This document shows positions 24,405-36,871 of a stretch of 64,000 bases of DNA, in pieces (position 1 is the first letter of the stretch; each line of letters starts with the position of its first letter). The notes under the pieces are model-generated. The model saw only the letters and a list, made by a program, of their open reading frames with translations, searched no databases and was not told the DNA's origin. The stretch is taken from IMG/VR virus record IMGVR_UViG_3300036791_000458, positions 1 through 64,000 of that record; one strand, written 5' to 3'. This DNA comes from a virus. Both the position numbers and the translations under genes were made by a program.

Positions 24405-27400
24405 CTAGTTATTCACTACCTCTATGATTGCTTCACTAGCGGTAATTGTATTTGAAGCATTACCAGTTTTAATAGAAAATGATAAGATGCCATTCGCTAT
24501 TGTCGTGTCGAAGGCACTCATCGCTGGTTGAATAATCTGAATTGGGACAACGGATATACCAGTCAAAGCTGTACCGACTGCTGCGCCGCTTGTATTGAAC
24601 AATATGGCTATCGCCATTCCTGTGCCAGCAGCACCAACGCTTCTAACAGTGAACATGATTTGGATAGCCCAAGCTATGTTAGTTCCTGTTGTAGCTTGAG
24701 CGGCGAATGTAAAAGCACATATCGATGCATCTGCTGTCGTACCAGCAGTTCCCCAACGCATTGTAAACACTGGCGCGGAAGCATTACCACCAGTAGCAAC
24801 ACCCAACATATGACACTGAAAAACAGTACCTGCAACTAATCTATTTGCAGCAAGTGCAGCAGTTTTTACTGCAATTGTTTCCGTTTGACTGATTGCAGCT
24901 GTCGCAGAAAGTAGTGCAGCTCCGCCCGTACCAACACCAGCACCAGTGTAACCAGTCGCGCCTGTAGATGAGGCTGATCCTGCTACACCAGTATAACCAG
25001 TGTAACCAGTCGTACCTTGAGTTCCGGCAGGGCCAGTATATCCAGTCGGGCCAGTTACTGTACTTGGTGTTCCAGCAGACCCAGTGTAACCAGTTGGCCC
25101 GGTTACGGTAGATGAAGCTCCAGTGTATCCGGTGTAACCCGTATAACCAGTCGCACCTGCTTGAGCCATCAAAGCCCAGAACGAAGTATTGGTCGGAAGA
25201 TTTCCAGTAGACGGAGCAATACAAACGTAGCTTGAATTCTGGTAGCTAACTACATCATTGACTCCATACGTGGTGCCTGCATTGTAAGCACCTCTCCAAG
25301 TTAAAATCGGAATTGGAGTACTTGGCGCGACTACACCAGAACGAGTTGCGACAAGGTTAATACTTACATCTGCCATCGTGGCATCTTGAGTAGCAGGTGC
25401 AAGAATTGTTAATCTATCACCCGGATTAGCAGTTACCACTAAACCACTGGAAGAAAATGTTTCTACCCCTGATGTATTGAATGTGCAAGTTCCAATTTGC
25501 ACTCCATTCTTGTATATGGTGTAGACGGCAGTTGCAGTTGGATTAGTACCTACTGATGCCTGAGAAGTTGGAGTGTTGAAGTCAGCAGGAAATTGAGCAG
25601 GAGCAGCTACCGTACTAATACAAACTAGTTGACTGGCGGTAGGTTTTCCTGCAACAGCAGAAACAACATGCGTAAAATTATCAGTGCCTAATCCCGTATA
25701 ACCAGTCGGGCCGGTATAGCCAGTGAAATTCCCTGCTCCAGTGTAACCAGTTGGCCCGGTGTAACCAGTATAACCAGTGAAGTTTCCTGCTCCAGTGTAA
25801 CCTGTGTAGCCAGTCCTTCCGGTGTAACCAGTAGTACCAGTCGGGCCTATAAGTCCAGTGTAACCAGTTGGCCCGGTTACGGTAGAAGATGCTCCAGTGT
25901 AACCAGTTGGCCCAGTGACGGTAGAAGAAGCACCCGTGTAACCAGTGTATCCAGTGTATCCGGTAACGGTTGACGCAGCTCCCGCTGGCCCGGTATATCC
26001 CGTGTAACCAGTGAAGTTTCCTGCTCCAGTGTATCCAGTTGCACCTTGAGTTCCAACACTTCCGGTGTATCCGGTGTATCCAGTCGCTCCTACTACACCC
26101 TGAATTCCCTGAGCACCTGTATATCCGGTGTATCCGGTTGGGCCTTGAGTTCCAGCAGTACCTTGACTTCCGGTGTAACCTGTAAATCCAGTTGGCCCGG
26201 TTACTGTTGAAGCTGCGCCTACAGAACCCGTGTAACCAGTGTAGCCAGTAGTACCTTGAGTTCCGGCAGTTCCTTGGCTACCTGTATATCCGGTGTACCC
26301 GGTTGGGCCTTGACTTCCAACAGTACCTTGACTTCCGGTGTAACCTGTATAACCCGTGTAACCAGTAAAAGCACCCGTCCCAGTGTATCCGGTGTACCCA
26401 GTTGACCCCGTGGGGCCGGGATTCCCTGCGCTCCCCACAGAACCCTGAGCACCAGTGTATCCGGTGTATCCAGTGTAACCAGTCGAACCTTGAGTACCTT
26501 GAGTTCCGGTGTAACCAGTATAGCCAGTCGGCCCGGTAGAACCAATTCCAGCAATACCAGTGTATCCGGTGTAACCAGTTGAACCTTGAGTTCCGGGACT
26601 TCCGGTGTAACCTGTATAACCAGTTGAACCTTGAGTTCCCGGTGTTCCGGGAGTACCTTGTGCACCCGTGTATCCTGTATAACCTGTTACTCCTTGTGTG
26701 CCTTGAGTTCCGGTATATCCGGTGTAGCCAGTCGAACCAATAGTTCCAGCAGTGCCTTGACTACCAGTATACCCAGTGTAACCTGTAGCTCCCTGACTAC
26801 CTACATTCCCAGTGTATCCGGTGTATCCTGTCGAACCTTGAGCACCAGTGTAACCAGTTGGGCCTGTAGTTGCAGAACCGGAACCCGCAGGCCCGGTGTA
26901 ACCAGTAGGCCCGGTTGGGCCACCACCTGACGGCCCAGTAGGCCCAGTTGGGCCTGTAGATGACGCGGCACCCGCGCTTCCCGTATATCCGGTGTAACCA
27001 GTACTTCCAATCGCACCTTGAGTCCCGGTGTATCCGGTATATCCAGTTGCTCCGATAGTTCCAGCAGTACCTTGATTACCCTGAGCACCAGTATATCCAG
27101 TGTAACCTGTAGCTCCACTACCCGTATAACCAGTGTAACCTGTGGCTCCTTGTGTACCCGGAGTTCCGGTAGTTCCGGCAGTACCTTGACTTCCGGTGTA
27201 ACCAGTCGGCCCAGTGTAACCTGTAGTTCCCTGTACTCCTGAAGCACCCGTGTAACCAGTCGGGCCAATGGTTCCTGCTGTTCCCGTGTAACCAGTTGGC
27301 CCTATGGTTCCTATACCAGTGTAACCAGTGTAACCAGTATACCCGGTGTATCCTGTCCCACCAACCCCCGGTGTACCTTGAGCACCAGTATAACCAGTTG

Positions 27401-27794
27401 GGCCTGTGAAGTTTCCTGCGCCAGTATAACCAGTGTATCCAGTCGTACCAGTCCCAGAAGCACCTGTATATCCAGTTGGGCCGATAGAACCCGGAGCACC
27501 ACCCGATCCCGTATAACCAGTAGGCCCGGTGTAACCAGTCCTTCCGGTGTAACCAGTAGCACCCGTAGAAGATGCACTACCTGCGCCTCCAGTATACCCA
27601 GTGTATCCGGTGTATCCTGTAGCACCAGTGTATCCAGTCGCACCATTCCCACCACCACCAGTGCCGCCACCTTGATTATTTTCTGCAAAGGTATCGATCT
27701 TATCAAAGTTTTGGTTGACGGCCGAGTCCCAACCAACTTCACCGCGAAGAGGTTTATAGAGACTTAGAAACGGAGTTGTTGTACCAGATGCCAT
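24405..27794 (-). CDS. Collagen-like tail fibre 1 (GxT/GYTG repeats)
   Basis: 1,129 aa from ATG 27794 (AAGAGG upstream); the start [19 protein letters not shown] matches the start of the second fibre. About 650 residues are Gly-x-Thr triplets dominated by [10 protein letters not shown] and GPTGYTG. Then comes a beta-sandwich (about 715-850), a [20 protein letters not shown] module of CBM5/12-like type, more collagen repeats, and a C-terminal beta-rich domain ending IIEVVNN. Collagen-like repeats trimerise in phage fibres (family knowledge). Thr and Tyr replace the usual Pro, and the Thr residues are possible O-glycosylation sites. Confidence 0.85.
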   Translation of the reverse strand: MASGTTTPFLSLYKPLRGEVGWDSAVNQNFDKIDTFAENNQGGGTGGGGNGATGYTGATGYTGYTGYTGGAGSASSTGATGYTGRTGYTGPTGYTGSGGAPGSIGPTGYTGASGTGTTGYTGYTGAGNFTGPTGYTGAQGTPGVGGTGYTGYTGYTGYTGIGTIGPTGYTGTAGTIGPTGYTGASGVQGTTGYTGPTGYTGSQGTAGTTGTPGTQGATGYTGYTGSGATGYTGYTGAQGNQGTAGTIGATGYTGYTGTQGAIGSTGYTGYTGSAGAASSTGPTGPTGPSGGGPTGPTGYTGPAGSGSATTGPTGYTGAQGSTGYTGYTGNVGSQGATGYTGYTGSQGTAGTIGSTGYTGYTGTQGTQGVTGYTGYTGAQGTPGTPGTQGSTGYTGYTGSPGTQGSTGYTGYTGIAGIGSTGPTGYTGYTGTQGTQGSTGYTGYTGYTGAQGSVGSAGNPGPTGSTGYTGYTGTGAFTGYTGYTGYTGSQGTVGSQGPTGYTGYTGSQGTAGTQGTTGYTGYTGSVGAASTVTGPTGFTGYTGSQGTAGTQGPTGYTGYTGAQGIQGVVGATGYTGYTGSVGTQGATGYTGAGNFTGYTGYTGPAGAASTVTGYTGYTGYTGASSTVTGPTGYTGASSTVTGPTGYTGLIGPTGTTGYTGRTGYTGYTGAGNFTGYTGYTGPTGYTGAGNFTGYTGPTGYTGLGTDNFTHVVSAVAGKPTASQLVCISTVAAPAQFPADFNTPTSQASVGTNPTATAVYTIYKNGVQIGTCTFNTSGVETFSSSGLVVTANPGDRLTILAPATQDATMADVSINLVATRSGVVAPSTPIPILTWRGAYNAGTTYGVNDVVSYQNSSYVCIAPSTGNLPTNTSFWALMAQAGATGYTGYTGYTGASSTVTGPTGYTGSAGTPSTVTGPTGYTGPAGTQGTTGYTGYTGVAGSASSTGATGYTGAGVGTGGAALLSATAAISQTETIAVKTAALAANRLVAGTVFQCHMLGVATGGNASAPVFTMRWGTAGTTADASICAFTFAAQATTGTNIAWAIQIMFTVRSVGAAGTGMAIAILFNTSGAAVGTALTGISVVPIQIIQPAMSAFDTTIANGILSFSIKTGNASNTITASEAIIEVVNN
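24905..27650 (-). repeat. Tandem collagen-triplet coding repeats, fibre 1
   Basis: Coding repeats of 9-30 bp that give [18 protein letters not shown], in two blocks (about 25690-27650 and 24905-25170). Near-identical units such as the coding sequence for [11 protein letters not shown] recur many times, so copy number may vary by recombination. Confidence 0.85.
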
Positions 27795-27801
27795 AAACCT
27801 C

Positions 27802-28467
27802 TTAGCTTGATATGTAGAATAAAATCGGTGATGGTGTTGCGACAACAGCTTGTTTGAATGCAGCTACAAACGCCATCACTTGATAGTCTGTAGTTGTTGG
27901 TGTAAAAGTACCAGTCGCAGCAATTCCAGTAGTGCTTGCATAAGCTAACATTTCTTCCATGTAGGCAAGTCCATCAGAAGTAGTAACGACTGAACTAAAA
28001 CCGGAACCGGGCGTGAATGTTCTACCACCTTGTCTAACCTCTGATGCGAAACCCAAAACTAAATCGCCAGACTGGGCAAGAACAGCAGTAGCACTCGAAG
28101 TCCAGTTTGGTGAACCCGGATCAAAACCATTATCTAGACCTGTTGCTTTATCCAACGGAGATGCGAGAGTACCAGAGTATTCTGCCACGATTAGTTCTGC
28201 CTGATTAAATGTAAACGTTGCTACAATACTAGTCACACCAGCGGGTGACGCCGGAAGAAAGTAAACACCAGCCAGAAACGGCGTTGTTAAATTTTTTGCA
28301 ATCGTTAAGCTGGTGCCTGAATTAGTTTTAACTGTAATTGCACCCGATGTTCCAAGAACAGTTAGATAAGCAACAATCAGACTATTTGCCTGCGAAGCAG
28401 TAATTGTTACAGTCAAGCTAGTTGCACCAGACGTAACTCCTGCCTTTTGTTGAACTCTAGTTGCCAA
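27802..28467 (-). CDS. Beta-rich structural protein, hypothetical
   Basis: 221 aa, probably from TTG 28467 that overlaps the stop of the upstream fibre gene (FGN-stop). Strand-rich with Ser/Thr/Ala-rich composition: [68 protein letters not shown]. The pattern (long alternating strands ending in MAFVAAFK) is common in uncharacterised soil-phage proteins. Placed between the two fibre genes, so probably a fibre accessory or adhesin. Confidence 0.65.
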   Translation of the reverse strand: MATRVQQKAGVTSGATSLTVTITASQANSLIVAYLTVLGTSGAITVKTNSGTSLTIAKNLTTPFLAGVYFLPASPAGVTSIVATFTFNQAELIVAEYSGTLASPLDKATGLDNGFDPGSPNWTSSATAVLAQSGDLVLGFASEVRQGGRTFTPGSGFSSVVTTSDGLAYMEEMLAYASTTGIAATGTFTPTTTDYQVMAFVAAFKQAVVATPSPILFYISS

Positions 28468-31234
28468 ACCGTACTACCTCTCCACCATTCACGGTGTATA
28501 TATTGCTTGCTGATGCAACACTAAATGTACCTAGAAGAATTGGCGTTTGTTGAACTGTCATGTCAACCGCATTACTTACAACTTGCTCAATATCAAACTT
28601 CGGTGTATTCGCTGTACCAGTCGCAGCCTGAGCAACCATCAATTTACCGACACAACCGAAAATACCTGTCGTACCAATTGAACGACGAATGATAGTAAAT
28701 TCAACTTCCCAAGCATAACTGACTCCAGCAGTCGGAATCGTCTGAGCTGGAAACATAAGCAAGGTAGTAACACCTTGAATAGCTAACCTAATCTGGAAGG
28801 TTGTTGTAGAAGCTGCGAGATTAACTGTCCCGAAGGCGTGAATCTTCAAAAATCTTCCTGCAACGTCTAGGTATCCTGCTGGAATCACAATACTATACAA
28901 AGTTTGGTCACCAGTTGTATTTGCAGAAAGAGTTGAAGTCGTAATCTTTGCATCACGAACGTAAAGTGCTTGCGCGGAATCCAGTAGATCAGCATTTGTA
29001 TCTAAACCCGCGTAACCGCTGGGTTGATTTTTGTTAGCAGTTAATTCTGCGCCCGTTGTACCACCTGAACCCGAAGGCCCAGTATATCCGGTGTATCCAG
29101 TCGCGCCTTGACTTCCAGAACTTCCGGGAGCACCTTGGGCACCAGTGTAACCAGTAGCACCAGTTGCTGTCGCAGCTCCCGCTGATCCTGTATACCCGGT
29201 GTACCCAGTCGCGCCACCCTGTGCCATAACATTCCAGAACGATACGTTCGTCGGAACGTTACCAGTCGATGGAGCAATACAAATGTAACTACCATTTTGA
29301 TAGCTAACCGCGTCATTCACTCCATAGGTAGTACCACTAGCGTAAGCACCTCTCCAAGTTACAATTGGAATTGGACTACTCGGTGAGACAACCCCTGATC
29401 TTGTTGCAGCTAAAGTGATACTCACGTCTGATAGTGTGGTATCTTGAGTTGCGGGCGCAGTCACCGTCAATCTGTCACCCGGATTTAGCGTTACAGTTGT
29501 ACCACCCGTTGTGGTGAACGTGAAAACACCAGCAGTAGAAATTGCAATCGAACCTACTTGAGTACCATTTTTTTGAACAGTATAGGTTGCAGTAGCCGTG
29601 GGATTAGTTCCAACCGAACCTTTTGAGTTTGGAGTCGCGAAGTTCGCAGGAAACTGCATAGAAGTCGCGGCGGTATAGATCATCACCGACTGACTTGCAC
29701 TCGGTTTTCCTATGACTGCGGAAACCAAGTTACTAAAATTATCAGCCCCTAAACCAGTGAATCCGGTGTAACCTGTTGCACCAGCTATACCTTGAGGGCC
29801 AGTTGAACCCGTCGCTCCCGCTGGGCCTTGACTTCCCTGTGGGCCTTGAATACCTTGACTTCCCTGTGGGCCAGTAGAACCTTGTATACCTTGCGCGCCT
29901 TGTGGGCCTTGAATACCTTGACTTCCCTGTGGGCCAGTAGAACCTACAGAACCCGGTGCTCCCGGTGTTCCTTGAGCACCAGTGTAACCAGTATAGCCAG
30001 TGTATCCAGTCGGCCCCACAACGCCTTGTGTACCTTGAGCACCAGTGAAACCAGTGTACCCAGTGAAACCAGTTGCACCTATAGTTCCGGGAGTACCTTG
30101 AATACCAGTGTAGCCAGTGTAACCAGTGAAACCAGTGTATCCAGTCGCGCCCAAATTACCAGTTGTACCTTGAACACCCTGAGCACCAGTGTAACCAGTA
30201 GGCCCAGTTGAACCTTGAATACCAGAATTACCCGTGTATCCGGTGTAACCAGTATAGCCAGTTGAACCTATAGTTCCCGCGACTCCTGTATACCCGGTTG
30301 GCCCGGTAATTGCAGATGCGGGGCCAGTATAGCCGGTGTAACCAGTATAGCCAGTTGAACCTGTAGAAGACGCGCCACCCTGTGGCCCGGTGTATCCTGT
30401 CGCACCAGTTGCTGACGCGTTTCCTGCTGGGCCAGTTGTACCAGTATATCCGGTGTAGCCAGTCGAACCAGTCGCAGAAGCTGAACCTGCTGGCCCGGTA
30501 GTTCCGGGAGTACCTTGAATACCAGTGTAGCCAGTGTAACCAGTGAAACCAGTGTATCCAGTGAAACCCGTGTAACCAGTTACACCCGGAATACCTTGAG
30601 CACCAGTATATCCGGTGTAACCCGTGTAACCAGTTACACCCGGAATACCTTGTATTCCTTGGCTTCCGGTATACCCGGTGTAGCCAGTATATCCTGTAAC
30701 TCCCTGATTACCTTGAGCACCCTGTATTCCTTGACTTCCGGTATAACCAGTGTATCCAGTGAATCCCGTGTAACCTGTTACGCCTTGTGGCCCTTGTATT
30801 CCTTGACTTCCAGTGTAGCCAGTATATCCTGTAACTCCCTGATTACCTTGTGGCCCTTGTACTCCTTGACTACCTTGACTTCCGGTGTAACCTGTCGCGC
30901 CTTGTGGGCCTACCGGGCCTTGATTTCCCTGTACACCTTGAACACCTTGAACACCCTGATTGCCTTGAGCACCTTGTGAGCCTACCAAACCTTGTGGCCC
31001 TTGACTACCTTGTGGCCCTTGAGTGCCTTGAGCACCTACTGGGCCTTGTGGCCCTGTAGTTCCGGTAGTTCCGGCAGGGCCGGTGTACCCGGTATAACCT
31101 GTCGCACCAGTCGCACCACCCGAGTACGCTCCATCCAGAATATCCCAGTTCGCGTTAACCTGATCACCCCAGTCAAACGAATCGTTTGCAGGTTTGAAAA
31201 GGTTTAGATTAGGAGTTGTCGAACCTGTAGCCAT
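28457..31234 (-). CDS. Collagen-like tail fibre 2
   Basis: 925 aa. N-terminus [20 protein letters not shown] followed by [18 protein letters not shown] is the same attachment module as fibre 1. About 450 residues of collagen triplets mix GxQG-type units ([19 protein letters not shown]) with GYTG units. A beta-sandwich and [20 protein letters not shown] module match fibre 1. The C-terminal domain (about 780-925, ending [11 protein letters not shown]) instead matches the hydrolase-like protein at 22459. The two fibres therefore share stalk and middle modules but differ at the tip. Confidence 0.85.
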   Translation of the reverse strand: MATGSTTPNLNLFKPANDSFDWGDQVNANWDILDGAYSGGATGATGYTGYTGPAGTTGTTGPQGPVGAQGTQGPQGSQGPQGLVGSQGAQGNQGVQGVQGVQGNQGPVGPQGATGYTGSQGSQGVQGPQGNQGVTGYTGYTGSQGIQGPQGVTGYTGFTGYTGYTGSQGIQGAQGNQGVTGYTGYTGYTGSQGIQGIPGVTGYTGYTGYTGAQGIPGVTGYTGFTGYTGFTGYTGYTGIQGTPGTTGPAGSASATGSTGYTGYTGTTGPAGNASATGATGYTGPQGGASSTGSTGYTGYTGYTGPASAITGPTGYTGVAGTIGSTGYTGYTGYTGNSGIQGSTGPTGYTGAQGVQGTTGNLGATGYTGFTGYTGYTGIQGTPGTIGATGFTGYTGFTGAQGTQGVVGPTGYTGYTGYTGAQGTPGAPGSVGSTGPQGSQGIQGPQGAQGIQGSTGPQGSQGIQGPQGSQGPAGATGSTGPQGIAGATGYTGFTGLGADNFSNLVSAVIGKPSASQSVMIYTAATSMQFPANFATPNSKGSVGTNPTATATYTVQKNGTQVGSIAISTAGVFTFTTTGGTTVTLNPGDRLTVTAPATQDTTLSDVSITLAATRSGVVSPSSPIPIVTWRGAYASGTTYGVNDAVSYQNGSYICIAPSTGNVPTNVSFWNVMAQGGATGYTGYTGSAGAATATGATGYTGAQGAPGSSGSQGATGYTGYTGPSGSGGTTGAELTANKNQPSGYAGLDTNADLLDSAQALYVRDAKITTSTLSANTTGDQTLYSIVIPAGYLDVAGRFLKIHAFGTVNLAASTTTFQIRLAIQGVTTLLMFPAQTIPTAGVSYAWEVEFTIIRRSIGTTGIFGCVGKLMVAQAATGTANTPKFDIEQVVSNAVDMTVQQTPILLGTFSVASASNIYTVNGGEVVRFGN
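29755..31125 (-). repeat. Tandem collagen-triplet coding repeats, fibre 2
   Basis: Main collagen block of fibre 2, with recurring units coding [19 protein letters not shown] and [14 protein letters not shown] short second block lies at about 29060-29220. Unit composition is more Gln/Val-rich than in fibre 1. Confidence 0.8.
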
Positions 31235-31239
31235 ATCAA

Positions 31240-32628
31240 TTATGCTGGAGTGGAAAACTCCAAAAGCTGCGAAACATTCCCAAAAGCAACATTTGCAAAC
31301 GTTTGCGCCGCCATATGATTTTGAAGACTAGGCATACCTTGCGCCTCAACATAAAGCGTGTATACACCAGCAGTAGGAACCGAAGTGCTACTCAAATCAA
31401 ACTGTTTTGTACTACCCGGAAAGACTGTCCCAAGTAAGTAGGCATTTACTCCGTCACTAGTTCCCCAAAGGTTATATTGCCGGACGGTGTTTTCTGTGCC
31501 TGTGATACTAAAAGTCACCAGATTACCGGATAGACTTGCAGTAATAACAACATCCGTTCTGATACCACCTTGAATTGCAGTACCTTCCTGAAAATCATCA
31601 AGTATAATCGTCGCGAGGAAGTCGATTCTTCCGCCACCATTAACGTAGCTAGCGTTTGCACCCCACGTATCTAACCATGTCTGTCCGCCGTTCTGACTAA
31701 TGTATTTTCCCAGTGACCACGATACACTTCCGGTCAATGTTCCGTTGAAACCCGGCCAGCAGGAACTAACATGAATCAAAGTTGGGTGAGAATTACAAGC
31801 AGGAAACCAACTATTCGTAAGGTATAAGATGCCGGACGGACTGGAAGTATTATCTGCATTCGAATCTACCCAAGAAAGACTGCCATCGCTCTTCGCAACC
31901 GTGAATCCACTATTCTGATACTGAATCAAGAGTGGATTGGAATGTGGAATAACCGCAGCGCTTACAGCATTCCAATCGACGTTTGCACCAGCCACGGCTG
32001 CTACATCCCACAACAGAAGCATTGGACGGGATACTCCGTTGAATGTGTAGTATTCGTACTTCGCGTTTCCCGCGTAGCGATCCATGAGATGATTGATTGC
32101 AGAAATTATGTCTGCCTGCATAGTCGCGGCTGTACTTCCCTGATTGCTGAAGTACTGTTGATCGATCATCAGCATGATGTTCATACCGACGCTATTCGCA
32201 CCAGTAAACCACAAATCGACAAGCGCGTCATTAGTAACCGTAGTCTTCGTTGGGTGATACCAATCAGGAATAAGAATGTCATAACCGCGAGCTTTGATGT
32301 CCTGTAAAATCTTCGTAATAGTTGCGGGATCACTGTCGTTTATTCCGATGTCAGGATGATTAGCCCGTCCCCACCACAACATCGAATGAATAGCAATACG
32401 TCCAGTCCAGCCGGAAGGCATTAGATTCCGAACCGTCTCTTTGCTAATGACTATCGGTGCTGCCGCATTTTCTGAATCGTCCATCAAGTTCGAATCTACC
32501 GCGAGATTAGTGCCATCATGATTCGTAGTGCCAGTAAACAACGATGGATAGTTAGTTTTGTTGTAGCCAGAGTTGTTCGACACGTTATGCGCGGTGAACG
32601 ACGCTACCGTTCTGGATTGAAACGCCAT
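31240..32628 (-). CDS. TIM-barrel glycoside-hydrolase-like protein, short paralogue
   Basis: 462 aa. Almost colinear with residues 1-455 of the protein at 22459 ([53 protein letters not shown]), then stops without the Pro/Glu linker and tip domain, ending LEFSTPA. The ATG overlaps the upstream TAA (TAATG). Either a depolymerase acting without the trimer tip, or a truncated duplicate. Putative GH71/GH99-like fold, catalytic residues not assigned. Confidence 0.6.
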   Translation of the reverse strand: MAFQSRTVASFTAHNVSNNSGYNKTNYPSLFTGTTNHDGTNLAVDSNLMDDSENAAAPIVISKETVRNLMPSGWTGRIAIHSMLWWGRANHPDIGINDSDPATITKILQDIKARGYDILIPDWYHPTKTTVTNDALVDLWFTGANSVGMNIMLMIDQQYFSNQGSTAATMQADIISAINHLMDRYAGNAKYEYYTFNGVSRPMLLLWDVAAVAGANVDWNAVSAAVIPHSNPLLIQYQNSGFTVAKSDGSLSWVDSNADNTSSPSGILYLTNSWFPACNSHPTLIHVSSCWPGFNGTLTGSVSWSLGKYISQNGGQTWLDTWGANASYVNGGGRIDFLATIILDDFQEGTAIQGGIRTDVVITASLSGNLVTFSITGTENTVRQYNLWGTSDGVNAYLLGTVFPGSTKQFDLSSTSVPTAGVYTLYVEAQGMPSLQNHMAAQTFANVAFGNVSQLLEFSTPA

Positions 32629-34856
32629 TAGTGCTTTTTAGGTGGCTGAGGTTTCTTGCCTTGACTTGACAAGAACTCAAAGGCGCCAAGATCAAACTTC
32701 GTACCCTGCGGTCTGGCATTGCCATCTTTGTCTGTTGCCAGTCCTGAAATTGTCAATCCTGTATCGATAGCTGGACTTCCCGCCGATAGATGCATGGTTG
32801 AATCCAGTAAAGGATTTCCGGTTTGATTGTTTGTTGTTTGTGATGGCGGAGCTATTGTCAAACCATACCATAGATTAGTGTCACCTGTTATCTGAGCTAG
32901 TTGCCCACCAACATACAGTTCGCCCTTATTCTGTACCACTACGTTATTCCGCAGATTCATCTTCAAGGAAGCCGGCCCACCTGCTATAACGAAGGCACCA
33001 CGAGAATTCTGAGCGTTAGATGAATTGTTAGCTCCGGCATCAAGGACAGTGTTGTTATAAATTTGAACTGTACCCGTTCCTGCGTTCCCGTTGTTGGTGA
33101 TCCCGGCAACATAAACTCCGGTAAAGGACGCGCCCAATTGTAGTGGATCACGAAGGCCGACATGACTAATCGTGTTATTGAATGCTTCAACCGTGCCCTT
33201 GGATGGATCGACGGTGGCGAAGTTTATGCCGTCACAGTTATCGCCGTCAATGCGATTATCATGAACGTGCAAATCAAACTGGTTGAATCCAGTTGTATCT
33301 CCGGAGCCGCAGGATGGTTTGCATAGCGGTGAGGAATGAAACTGAAGTGCCCGGCAAGTGAAGTTATCGTGAATGTTATTCCATCCAACATCGATATGGT
33401 TGCAATCGGTGCTAAAGTAAACCGCATGATAATACTTTGAAGACGCGGGATTGATTCCAGCATTGTGAATTTCATTACCATAGAGCTTGATCTGACTTCC
33501 ACCGCTCACTTGGAAGCAACCTACTTGGTCATCTCCACCCGGGCACTGCATCTCGTTTCCTACTATGCGCCAGCCAGTGCCACCAATATCGATAGCTTGG
33601 GTTCCACCAATCAAGTGAAGTTTGGACAGTACCCAGTAGTCAATGTTGACGCCTATGTTGGGAGTACGAATACCATAATGTAGTCCACCCGAAACCCCGA
33701 TGGTGACGGTTGCTCCGGGGTAGGCAACTAGAGCTTTAGGCGCATTAGCTGTACCAGAATTACTGTTGCCATTGTTATCCATACTCATGTAGGCGGTGAA
33801 GTTGTCTTGCGTTTTCTGAGAGACGCCATTCATGATGTAGGCAATGTCACCAGCCGCAATTGTATTCTTTGCTTTCAGAATTGTTTTCCAAGGCGTAGCC
33901 AGTGCCCCGTTTGCGGTATCACTGCCTGTAGTAGATACGAAGAAAATGCTGCCTGGCCGTACAGTAAAAGGAATTCCATTGGAAGATTTTCCACCCACAG
34001 TCACGATAATCGATCCCGTTGAAGCCTGTGATCCTAATTGAAAAACTATTTGCGTATCTGTCCAAACTGGGTAGCTGGTAGCCGCTCTGCCACCGATGGT
34101 TACACTAGATGTTGACTGAGTATTCCCGAAGCCTTTACCCCAGATGGTGACGAAGGCACCAGCATTGTTAACTCCACCAGTTGCAGGCCCACTGACAAGG
34201 TCACTGAAAAAGATTGCTGGAGCACCAGCAGTTGGGTTCGGAGTTGGCGATGGCAATGGACTTGGCGTCACCGTAGGTGCCGGAGTTGCCGTGGGACTTG
34301 GACTCGGCGATGGAGTTGGCGATGGAGTCACCGTAGGTCTTGGAGTTGGAGTCGCCGTGGGATTCGGAGTCGCCGTAGGAGTTGGTGATGGCGACGGACT
34401 TGGTGGCGGAGTCGGAGTTACCGTAGGCGATGGAGTCGGTGATGGAGTTGGTAATGGTGGCTTCCCTGTATTCCAACTGACTCCGGTTACATTCACTGTA
34501 CCTAAGATGGCTTGGTTAGACATCAGAAAAATCTTGGCCGACTCATCTACAGTTGTACTTGAAGACGATGTTGCTGTAGGTGTAAACCGTACAGCAATCG
34601 AAGCTCGCCCACCTCTTGGAAGGATAATGGGCAATCGCGTTTCTACTCTAAAATCTCCGTTAGTAGAAGGAGCTAAGATGATTTGTTGACTAGTCGTACA
34701 GCTTGAAGTAACCTCAATGTTTTGCTTATTGGAAGTACCAATCTCCCACATCCCGAAGTTGAAAGGGTTGTGCGATGCTGTAACGCATTGTACACACTGT
34801 GCAAAACAACCCGCCGACAACAAAAGCATCATTATTGAAACTTGAAGAGTTTTCAT
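32628..34856 (-). CDS. Secreted-type beta-helix protein with signal peptide, Hydin-like and IPT/TIG domains
   Basis: 742 aa, AGAGGG ribosome site. Residues 1-19 form a signal peptide ([20 protein letters not shown]) with either an imperfect lipobox (LSAGC) or signal peptidase I cleavage after CFA. Then an ASPM-SPD-2-Hydin/choice-of-anchor-like Ig domain (about 25-130), an 80-residue Thr/Pro/Ser linker, an IPT/TIG domain (about 218-300), and a right-handed beta-helix (about 300-735; [20 protein letters not shown] start, then N-x-I and VYNNTV-type rungs). This layout is that of exported bacterial proteins rather than virion proteins. It may act as a fibre-associated lyase or be exported from infected cells. 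Confidence 0.75.
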   Translation of the reverse strand: MKTLQVSIMMLLLSAGCFAQCVQCVTASHNPFNFGMWEIGTSNKQNIEVTSSCTTSQQIILAPSTNGDFRVETRLPIILPRGGRASIAVRFTPTATSSSSTTVDESAKIFLMSNQAILGTVNVTGVSWNTGKPPLPTPSPTPSPTVTPTPPPSPSPSPTPTATPNPTATPTPRPTVTPSPTPSPSPSPTATPAPTVTPSPLPSPTPNPTAGAPAIFFSDLVSGPATGGVNNAGAFVTIWGKGFGNTQSTSSVTIGGRAATSYPVWTDTQIVFQLGSQASTGSIIVTVGGKSSNGIPFTVRPGSIFFVSTTGSDTANGALATPWKTILKAKNTIAAGDIAYIMNGVSQKTQDNFTAYMSMDNNGNSNSGTANAPKALVAYPGATVTIGVSGGLHYGIRTPNIGVNIDYWVLSKLHLIGGTQAIDIGGTGWRIVGNEMQCPGGDDQVGCFQVSGGSQIKLYGNEIHNAGINPASSKYYHAVYFSTDCNHIDVGWNNIHDNFTCRALQFHSSPLCKPSCGSGDTTGFNQFDLHVHDNRIDGDNCDGINFATVDPSKGTVEAFNNTISHVGLRDPLQLGASFTGVYVAGITNNGNAGTGTVQIYNNTVLDAGANNSSNAQNSRGAFVIAGGPASLKMNLRNNVVVQNKGELYVGGQLAQITGDTNLWYGLTIAPPSQTTNNQTGNPLLDSTMHLSAGSPAIDTGLTISGLATDKDGNARPQGTKFDLGAFEFLSSQGKKPQPPKKH
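34201..34460 (-). repeat. Coding repeat for the Thr/Pro/Ser linker of the beta-helix protein
   Basis: Degenerate 6-12 bp units (minus-strand codons for PTPTPSPTP) spell the linker between the Hydin-like and IPT/TIG domains. Such repeats are prone to length change. Confidence 0.7.
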
Positions 34857-34867
34857 TTTACTGCCCT

Positions 34868-36871
34868 CTATTCTTCTTCTTCCTGACCGTCACTAAAAAC
34901 CGGAACTAGAATGCACCTGCACGATGGATGAGTATCTTCGATTGGAATCGGTGCTTCAGAAAAGTCATATGGATTGTCATCCTCAAAGTCCAAGCAAACT
35001 TCACAAACGTCAACCTCGTTGGTAGTCAAAAAATTTAGCTTAGCTATGTTTCCAGCTTCTTGCCACGCGAGAAAATTTGACTGTACCTGAGCGTTACCTA
35101 TTTCGGTTCTCGCGATATTTGCTGCTCGTTCCTCTGAGAAGGTTCCCGCGTCCTGAATCGCCTGAGTCACATCCTGTATCGATGTAGGCTCAGAGAATGC
35201 GTCGGTAATAATCCGGTTGATGTCTGACCGCGTAGTGTCTGAGATAACCCACTTTGCATTAGGATTATCTACTAGCTCACCGTCTACCCATTTCTTTCCG
35301 ACCATCTCTGCGGCTCTGTCTTGCGCGAACTGTTGGGACGCTTGATCCGCTGACGCTATCACGTCATTGTCTGTGATATTCAATTCAGTTATGCCTTTGT
35401 CTGCGCCAACGCTCGTAGCACTCTCTAAAGCATCTTGCGCGTCTTTTACTTCTTGGACTCCAGACTCAGAAATTATTGCGTCTTCTTCCGTCTCTCCCAC
35501 TTCCGCTAAAGTCTCACGAAGCGCGTCAGCGTTATCTTCCGCTTGTGTCAATAGTTCGAGTAGTTGATCATCGGTGAGAGGTGTTTGTGAAGTCGCCTGA
35601 GATACTAAACCATCTTGAAGCGGAGAAGGTAGCGCGTTATATCTATCTCCTGCGAGATTGAGTAGTCTCTGAACTACAGATGCTTGCATAGATGGTTCGT
35701 CTGCCTTGAATATTTTGCGCGTCTTTTTCACCCTGAGAGGTTTCAGTCTATCAATATGCTTACGAATGATGGAAAGAATTCTACCTTTTTGTTTCGCAAA
35801 GGCAGAAGAAACAGTATCTTGTAGCTTAGTCTGCGCGTCCGATAGCTGAGGATGCTTGTAGTCGGGATCAATCTTGATCTTATGTGCCTTTGCAATCGCG
35901 ACTTTCCTTGCGCGGTCACTGATTTTGATCTTCCTGATAGCGACTAACTTCACACGAGAAGGAACTATCTTGCGTATAGTCAAACCCTTGACAGGTACAT
36001 CTGCATCCACTTGCAGTTCATGTAAGAAGTCGCGACTCACTCTATCGCGAATTAGTGCCTTGTCTGGTATGTTCAATGAAGGGATTGCAAGAATCTGTAT
36101 TTTTTCAGGAGTAGTACCGCGAAAGTCTTTTAAGCTGCCAAATATGATAGTGTTTTGACCGCCACCCGCAGAATCTCTTCCCCACAAATAGGTGTTGTAG
36201 GAATCTTTGAGCACTGAGTCACGGTGTTCCGGAGTATCTTTGCCAACACTCATATTAACTTCGTAGTTTCTCCGGGCATTGTCTAACGCGCCATTTAAGG
36301 CACCAGCAGATAAACCACTACGTAGCTCATCTTCTCTCGCAAATTTCTCTATGGTAGAAAAATCTGGGTTATGAGCAAGTTCCGTCATCTGTTGGATGTC
36401 ACGCTGAATGTCCCGAGCATCATTTATGTTCGTAGTGAAGCTAACTGCTTTTGCCTGTCCCGAACTACCCAACCCGCCTTTATTGTCACTTGAACCTGCC
36501 TGCAATAAACCGGACTGTTGTATATCATCGCCATGAGAAGTCACGTGGTATAGTTCCGGGTACTTCACAACTGCTTCATCTTTGGACAAGGGGATGCCCT
36601 TAACTACAGAACCTTCCCCTTGTCCCGCTCGCCCAATCCACGTGTTATACGTTTCCCCCCACGACTTATTCTCTTTGATGTCGTCTTTGGTTGCATAGAC
36701 CTTTGGTTCATCTGATTCTGAAAAGCGACCATGATCATCACGTGACTGATCTTCGGAGTATTTTTTGACTGGGCGAGTAAGCTTAGTAGGTTTAGTGCGC
36801 GAAGATAAAGTAGGCAGACTTTCATCTGGTGGTGTCCAACTTCTAGCTATCAGTCTAGTTAAGTCTGCCAT
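34868..36871 (-). CDS. MuF-type head morphogenesis protein with N-terminal linker and ART-like domain
   Basis: 667 aa from ATG 36871, which shares bases with the upstream stop (TAATG). A cargo linker [14 protein letters not shown] lies at 37-50. Residues 105-290 begin [18 protein letters not shown] and contain [13 protein letters not shown], a pattern seen in ADP-ribosyltransferase-like domains (YHVT ... I-x-x-GL). Residues 515-660 are the Phage_Mu_F domain: [25 protein letters not shown] at 622-626 and HPSCRC at 648-653. MuF proteins sit at the portal inside the head and are classic carriers of effector domains (family knowledge). Confidence 0.82.
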   Translation of the reverse strand: MADLTRLIARSWTPPDESLPTLSSRTKPTKLTRPVKKYSEDQSRDDHGRFSESDEPKVYATKDDIKENKSWGETYNTWIGRAGQGEGSVVKGIPLSKDEAVVKYPELYHVTSHGDDIQQSGLLQAGSSDNKGGLGSSGQAKAVSFTTNINDARDIQRDIQQMTELAHNPDFSTIEKFAREDELRSGLSAGALNGALDNARRNYEVNMSVGKDTPEHRDSVLKDSYNTYLWGRDSAGGGQNTIIFGSLKDFRGTTPEKIQILAIPSLNIPDKALIRDRVSRDFLHELQVDADVPVKGLTIRKIVPSRVKLVAIRKIKISDRARKVAIAKAHKIKIDPDYKHPQLSDAQTKLQDTVSSAFAKQKGRILSIIRKHIDRLKPLRVKKTRKIFKADEPSMQASVVQRLLNLAGDRYNALPSPLQDGLVSQATSQTPLTDDQLLELLTQAEDNADALRETLAEVGETEEDAIISESGVQEVKDAQDALESATSVGADKGITELNITDNDVIASADQASQQFAQDRAAEMVGKKWVDGELVDNPNAKWVISDTTRSDINRIITDAFSEPTSIQDVTQAIQDAGTFSEERAANIARTEIGNAQVQSNFLAWQEAGNIAKLNFLTTNEVDVCEVCLDFEDDNPYDFSEAPIPIEDTHPSCRCILVPVFSDGQEEEE

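Noticed and set aside
25000-31000. Many long ORFs in other frames of the collagen-like genes
   Set aside because: They are low-complexity shadows of the GYTG coding repeats.
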